Shown: in pieces, positions 4,385 to 6,605 of the stretch
Position numbering within the stretch: the first letter of the stretch is position 1
Layout of the letters: each line of letters starts with the position of its first letter
From: Deltaproteobacteria bacterium
Lineage (GTDB): Bacteria; Desulfobacterota; Desulfarculia; Adiutricales; Adiutricaceae
Direction of reading: 5' to 3'
Length of the DNA: 6,605 nt
Assembly (NCBI GenBank): GCA_031278835.1
Contig: JAITJP010000197.1
Span: 1-6,605, forward strand
Made by a program: the position numbers and the translations under genes
Notes under the pieces: model-generated
Seen by the model: the letters and a program-made list of their open reading frames with translations, nothing else
What the model was told of the DNA's origin: nothing
The model's database searches: none

Positions 4385-5623
4385 ATGGCCTTAATTGTTC
4401 AAAAATACGGAGGAAGTTCTGTAGCCACCAAAGACTTGATTGAGTCAGTGGCTAGGCGGGCCGTGGCCAGCAAAAGGGCCGGTCACCAAGTGGTGGTGGT
4501 TCTTTCGGCCATGAAGGGCGAAACCGATCGCCTTTTAAAACTGGCCCACAGTATCTCGGAAAAGCCCTCGCCGCGGGAGGTGGACGCCTTGATATCCACC
4601 GGCGAGCAGATCTCCATTGCCCTTTTTTCCCTAATCTGCCAGACCATGGGCGAAAAGGTCAAATCTTTTTTAGGCTTTCAAGCCGGCATTAAGACCGATG
4701 AGGCCCACTGCCGGGCTAGAATCATGGACATTGATCCCTCGAGAATCAAGACCGAGCTGGCCAAAAACCGCATCGCCGTCGTGGCCGGGTTTCAGGGCAT
4801 AAATCGTCACGGAGACATCACCACCCTGGGTCGGGGCGGCTCGGACACCACGGCCGTGGCTTTGGCCATTGCTTTAAAAGCCAAAGTCTGCGAAATTTAT
4901 ACTGACGTGGATGGAATTTACACAACCGATCCCAATATTTGTGATTCGGCCCGTCGGATAGACAAGATTTGTTACGATGAAATGCTTGAATTGGCTTCAT
5001 TGGGAGCCAAAGTGATGGAAATAAGGAGCGTTGAGTTAGCCATGAACTATGGCGTCCGAATCCACGTGCGCCACGCCCTGACTCAATCTCCGGGAACCAT
5101 AATATGCGAAGAGGACGCTGACATGGAAAGAACACCGGTAAGAGGAGTGACCAGTTCAGTCCAAGAAGGACGAATTACCCTTTTAAAAGTTCCGGACAAA
5201 CCTGGAGTGGCCGCCCGAATCCTGGAAATCATTTCCAAGGCCGGCATAGTCATCGACATGATCATTCAAAATCAATCCGTCTCGGCCAACGGGGATGACA
5301 ATATCTGGACCGATTTTTCTTTTACGGTTCCGGCCTCGGATTACAAAGCTACCTTTGATTTGATGACAGCGGCCGGTAAAGAAATTGGGGCCTCGAAAGT
5401 TGTTGGCGACAATAACATCGCCAAGGTCTCCTTGGTGGGGGTGGGCATGCGCAACCACGCCGGGGTGGCCACGCTCATGTTTAGAACTCTGGCCAGCGAA
5501 GGGATAAACATTTCCATGATCTCGACTTCGGAGATCAAGATCAGCTGCATCATTGAGAAAAAATACGCCGAACTGGCCGTGCGGGCCCTTCATCTGGCCT
5601 TTAATCTCGGGGCGCCCGTTTAA
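4385..5623 (+). CDS. lysC: Aspartate kinase, monofunctional with two ACT domains
   Basis: Phosphorylates L-aspartate with ATP to give 4-phospho-L-aspartate, the first step to lysine (and diaminopimelate), threonine and methionine. The 412 residues match the usual monofunctional enzyme (about 400-410). The kinase domain (about 1-245) shows KYGGSS (7-12), STGEQ (71-75), GFQG (135-138), TTLGRGGSDTTA (146-157) and YTDVDGIYTTDP (172-183), which are the catalytic and nucleotide-binding motifs. Two C-terminal ACT domains (about 264-340 and 346-410) carry the DKPGVAARIL and NHAGVATLMF turns. These bind lysine and/or threonine for feedback inhibition, and which effector acts cannot be read here. The start is ATG at 4385 with GAGGA eight bases upstream. 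No fused homoserine dehydrogenase is present. It lies 96 bases after tsaE and converges on the gene ending at 5656. Confidence 0.97.
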   Translation: MALIVQKYGGSSVATKDLIESVARRAVASKRAGHQVVVVLSAMKGETDRLLKLAHSISEKPSPREVDALISTGEQISIALFSLICQTMGEKVKSFLGFQAGIKTDEAHCRARIMDIDPSRIKTELAKNRIAVVAGFQGINRHGDITTLGRGGSDTTAVALAIALKAKVCEIYTDVDGIYTTDPNICDSARRIDKICYDEMLELASLGAKVMEIRSVELAMNYGVRIHVRHALTQSPGTIICEEDADMERTPVRGVTSSVQEGRITLLKVPDKPGVAARILEIISKAGIVIDMIIQNQSVSANGDDNIWTDFSFTVPASDYKATFDLMTAAGKEIGASKVVGDNNIAKVSLVGVGMRNHAGVATLMFRTLASEGINISMISTSEIKISCIIEKKYAELAVRALHLAFNLGAPV

Positions 5624-5629
5624 GCTCGA

Positions 5630-5659
5630 TTGAAATCAAAGGAAGGCCTTTGATTTCAA
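5630..5659. terminator. Perfect 13-bp hairpin between convergent genes
   Basis: TTGAAATCAAAGG (5630-5642) and CCTTTGATTTCAA (5647-5659) are exact reverse complements around an AAGG loop. It begins 7 bases after the lysC stop and its right arm contains the TGA stop (5656-5658) of the converging minus-strand gene. Neither side has a proper T-run, so it may act as a bidirectional 3' end stabiliser or a terminator helped by other factors. Confidence 0.6.
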
Positions 5660-6420
5660 CTATTTAGGCTGGCCATCTGGCTTAACCAGACGGCGTTTTT
5701 AGCCTTAAGTTCATCGATGCCTTCCCGGCTACGGTCGGGATTAAACCAGGTTAAAAAGACAAACTTGTTTCCTATGTTTAGGGCGCTGGCCGTCACGAAA
5801 GAATCCGTTCTAAGGCCGTGAAGATTTACTGAAGTCATCAGGGCAAACGAAATACTCCTCTCGTCTTGAGCGTATTTACCAACCTCTTTGTTAATGGCGT
5901 AACTAAAGCCTAGATCCGTTCCGATCTTTTCGGTTATTTTTTCATTGGCTTTTTTACTCATCAAAACCGAGATGGGCCGAGTATTTATGGCCAAACTGAC
6001 CATGTTGTTTAGGTGCCGACACTCCTTGACCACGCCTTTTTTGTCGTAATTTTCTTTATCCATCCTGGTGGTGGAACTGATAATGGCCAAGGTCGGCACC
6101 ATGCGGGGTTGGCCTTTACTAAGGCCCTTTACGAAAATATTCCACTCTCGCTCGTCGGCGTAAACGGCCAAAACGTTAAGTTTGAAGCGCTTTTTTAACG
6201 ATTCAATAAACTCGTCGGCTTCGGGGTTTAAACCATTGACCTTGACCAAACCCTCTGGTTGTAATAGTTCTATGGTTTGCTCTCCAATAATGACCCTATC
6301 CGGGGGATTTTCTTTGGCCATGACCACCCCACCGGAAAGTAGCCATAAAAGACCGGTAACGGCGGTAAACCAAAAAAGCGCCTCTCCGATCACCATAGCG
6401 ATTTCTTTTATTGTTTCCAT
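5656..6420 (-). CDS. Unrecognised exported protein of 254 residues
   Basis: I do not recognise this family. The N-terminus has one hydrophobic segment (about residues 9-32, rich in L, W, F and G) ending VVMA before KENPP, which fits a signal peptide cleaved after A35 or an uncleaved anchor. The remaining 220 residues are soluble in character. They hold an acidic helix (EADEFIESLKKRF, 67-79), strands with aromatic residues (LNVLAVYADEREWNIFV), only one cysteine (C134), and a C-terminal segment NKFVFLTWFNPDRSREGIDE followed by VWLSQMASLN. That ending looks like a strand plus a helix that packs on it. The start is ATG at 6420. GAGGAG abuts it directly with no spacer, which is unusual; the alternative ATG at residue 9 has no better site. 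It converges on lysC and stands alone. Periplasmic location is inferred. Confidence 0.8.
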   Translation of the reverse strand: METIKEIAMVIGEALFWFTAVTGLLWLLSGGVVMAKENPPDRVIIGEQTIELLQPEGLVKVNGLNPEADEFIESLKKRFKLNVLAVYADEREWNIFVKGLSKGQPRMVPTLAIISSTTRMDKENYDKKGVVKECRHLNNMVSLAINTRPISVLMSKKANEKITEKIGTDLGFSYAINKEVGKYAQDERSISFALMTSVNLHGLRTDSFVTASALNIGNKFVFLTWFNPDRSREGIDELKAKNAVWLSQMASLNS

Positions 6421-6503
6421 CTCCTCGACTCCGGGCTGTTTTAATCTAATTTTTATAAGCTTTTAGTCCGGGACTTTTTTTTATTAAAAGCCCAATAATG
6501 GCC

Positions 6504-6605
6504 TTAACCATTTGTAAGCCGCGACAGGGCTTTTTGGCGGGCTAAGCCCTCCAGGAAACTTAGCAAGTCTTGTGCCAAGTGGTATTTAGGCGCTATAAGC
6601 ACCTG
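6504..6605 (-). CDS. C-terminal end of an unrecognised protein (partial)
   Basis: The minus strand is open from the right edge to a TAA at 6506-6504 and gives 33 residues: QVLIAPKYHLAQDLLSF then LEGLARQKALSRLTNG. The codon use (GCC, CTG, CGG) and the leucine-rich amphipathic helix are protein-like, so I take it as the tail of a real gene whose start is beyond the window. The family cannot be named. After the stop the minus strand has a weak hairpin (6490-6502, GCC with GGC) followed by TTTT, possibly a poor terminator. The exported-protein gene begins 83 bases downstream on the same strand, so the two could share a transcript. Confidence 0.55.
   Translation of the reverse strand, partial: QVLIAPKYHLAQDLLSFLEGLARQKALSRLTNG

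Noticed and set aside
4818..5593. Minus-strand ORFs inside lysC
   Set aside because: They are shadows of the aspartate kinase frame: low-complexity, no motifs, and the + strand frame has all catalytic motifs.
6465..6482. AGTCCGGGACT followed by T8 as a + strand terminator
   Set aside because: The stem is only 4-5 pairs with a 1-3 base loop, and no + strand gene reads into it.
1..6605. CRISPR array, transposase, tRNA or rRNA genes
   Set aside because: No regularly spaced identical repeats with unique spacers, no transposase-like protein and no cloverleaf or rRNA sequence could be found by reading both strands.

Overview
The window reads like a chromosomal, moderately AT-rich (by eye a little under half GC) bacterial region built mostly of housekeeping genes. 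Alanine codons ending in C, frequent GGCC words, and tsaE lying directly before a LysC-type aspartate kinase suggest a Desulfobacterota-like (former Deltaproteobacteria) organism. That assignment is inference from gene order and composition, not a proven placement.

Layout, left to right. The tail of an unrecognised + strand gene (1-105) is followed after 7 bases by a YbaK-family prolyl/cysteinyl-tRNA editing deacylase (113-610). The interval 611-1293 has no confident intact gene. On its minus strand there is a small gene with a very strong ribosome binding site and a TTG start at 1164, interrupted by an in-frame TAG at codon 18 and ending at 904. A doubtful Trp-rich open frame (607-888) continues in the same frame. 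Divergent from the broken gene is a 12-helix major facilitator transporter (1333-2604). It converges on rlmE (2649-3260, minus), the 23S rRNA 2'-O-methyltransferase, across a hairpin that gives rlmE a T-tailed terminator.

The long gap 3261-3778 is the most interesting non-coding part. It starts as AT-rich DNA carrying a 32-codon fragment that resembles a glycosyltransferase C-terminus. It then shows a near-consensus sigma70 promoter (3537-3566), a compact leader of about 100 nt with three mutually exclusive hairpin options, and a strong intrinsic terminator with T10 (3630-3677). After that come three imperfect tandem copies of a 34-39 bp T-tract repeat, running up to tsaE. The arrangement fits either an attenuator controlling tsaE-lysC or an independent small RNA of about 100 nt.

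tsaE (3779-4288, ATPase for tRNA t6A synthesis) and lysC (4385-5623, feedback-controlled aspartate kinase) follow on the + strand and are probably co-transcribed. lysC converges on a minus-strand gene for an unrecognised exported 254-residue protein (5656-6420), with a perfect 13-bp hairpin spanning the gene junction. The window ends inside the C-terminus of another minus-strand gene (6504-6605). The shared theme is translation fidelity and tRNA/rRNA modification (ybaK, rlmE, tsaE) plus amino-acid supply (lysC). I see no mobile element, CRISPR array, tRNA or rRNA gene.
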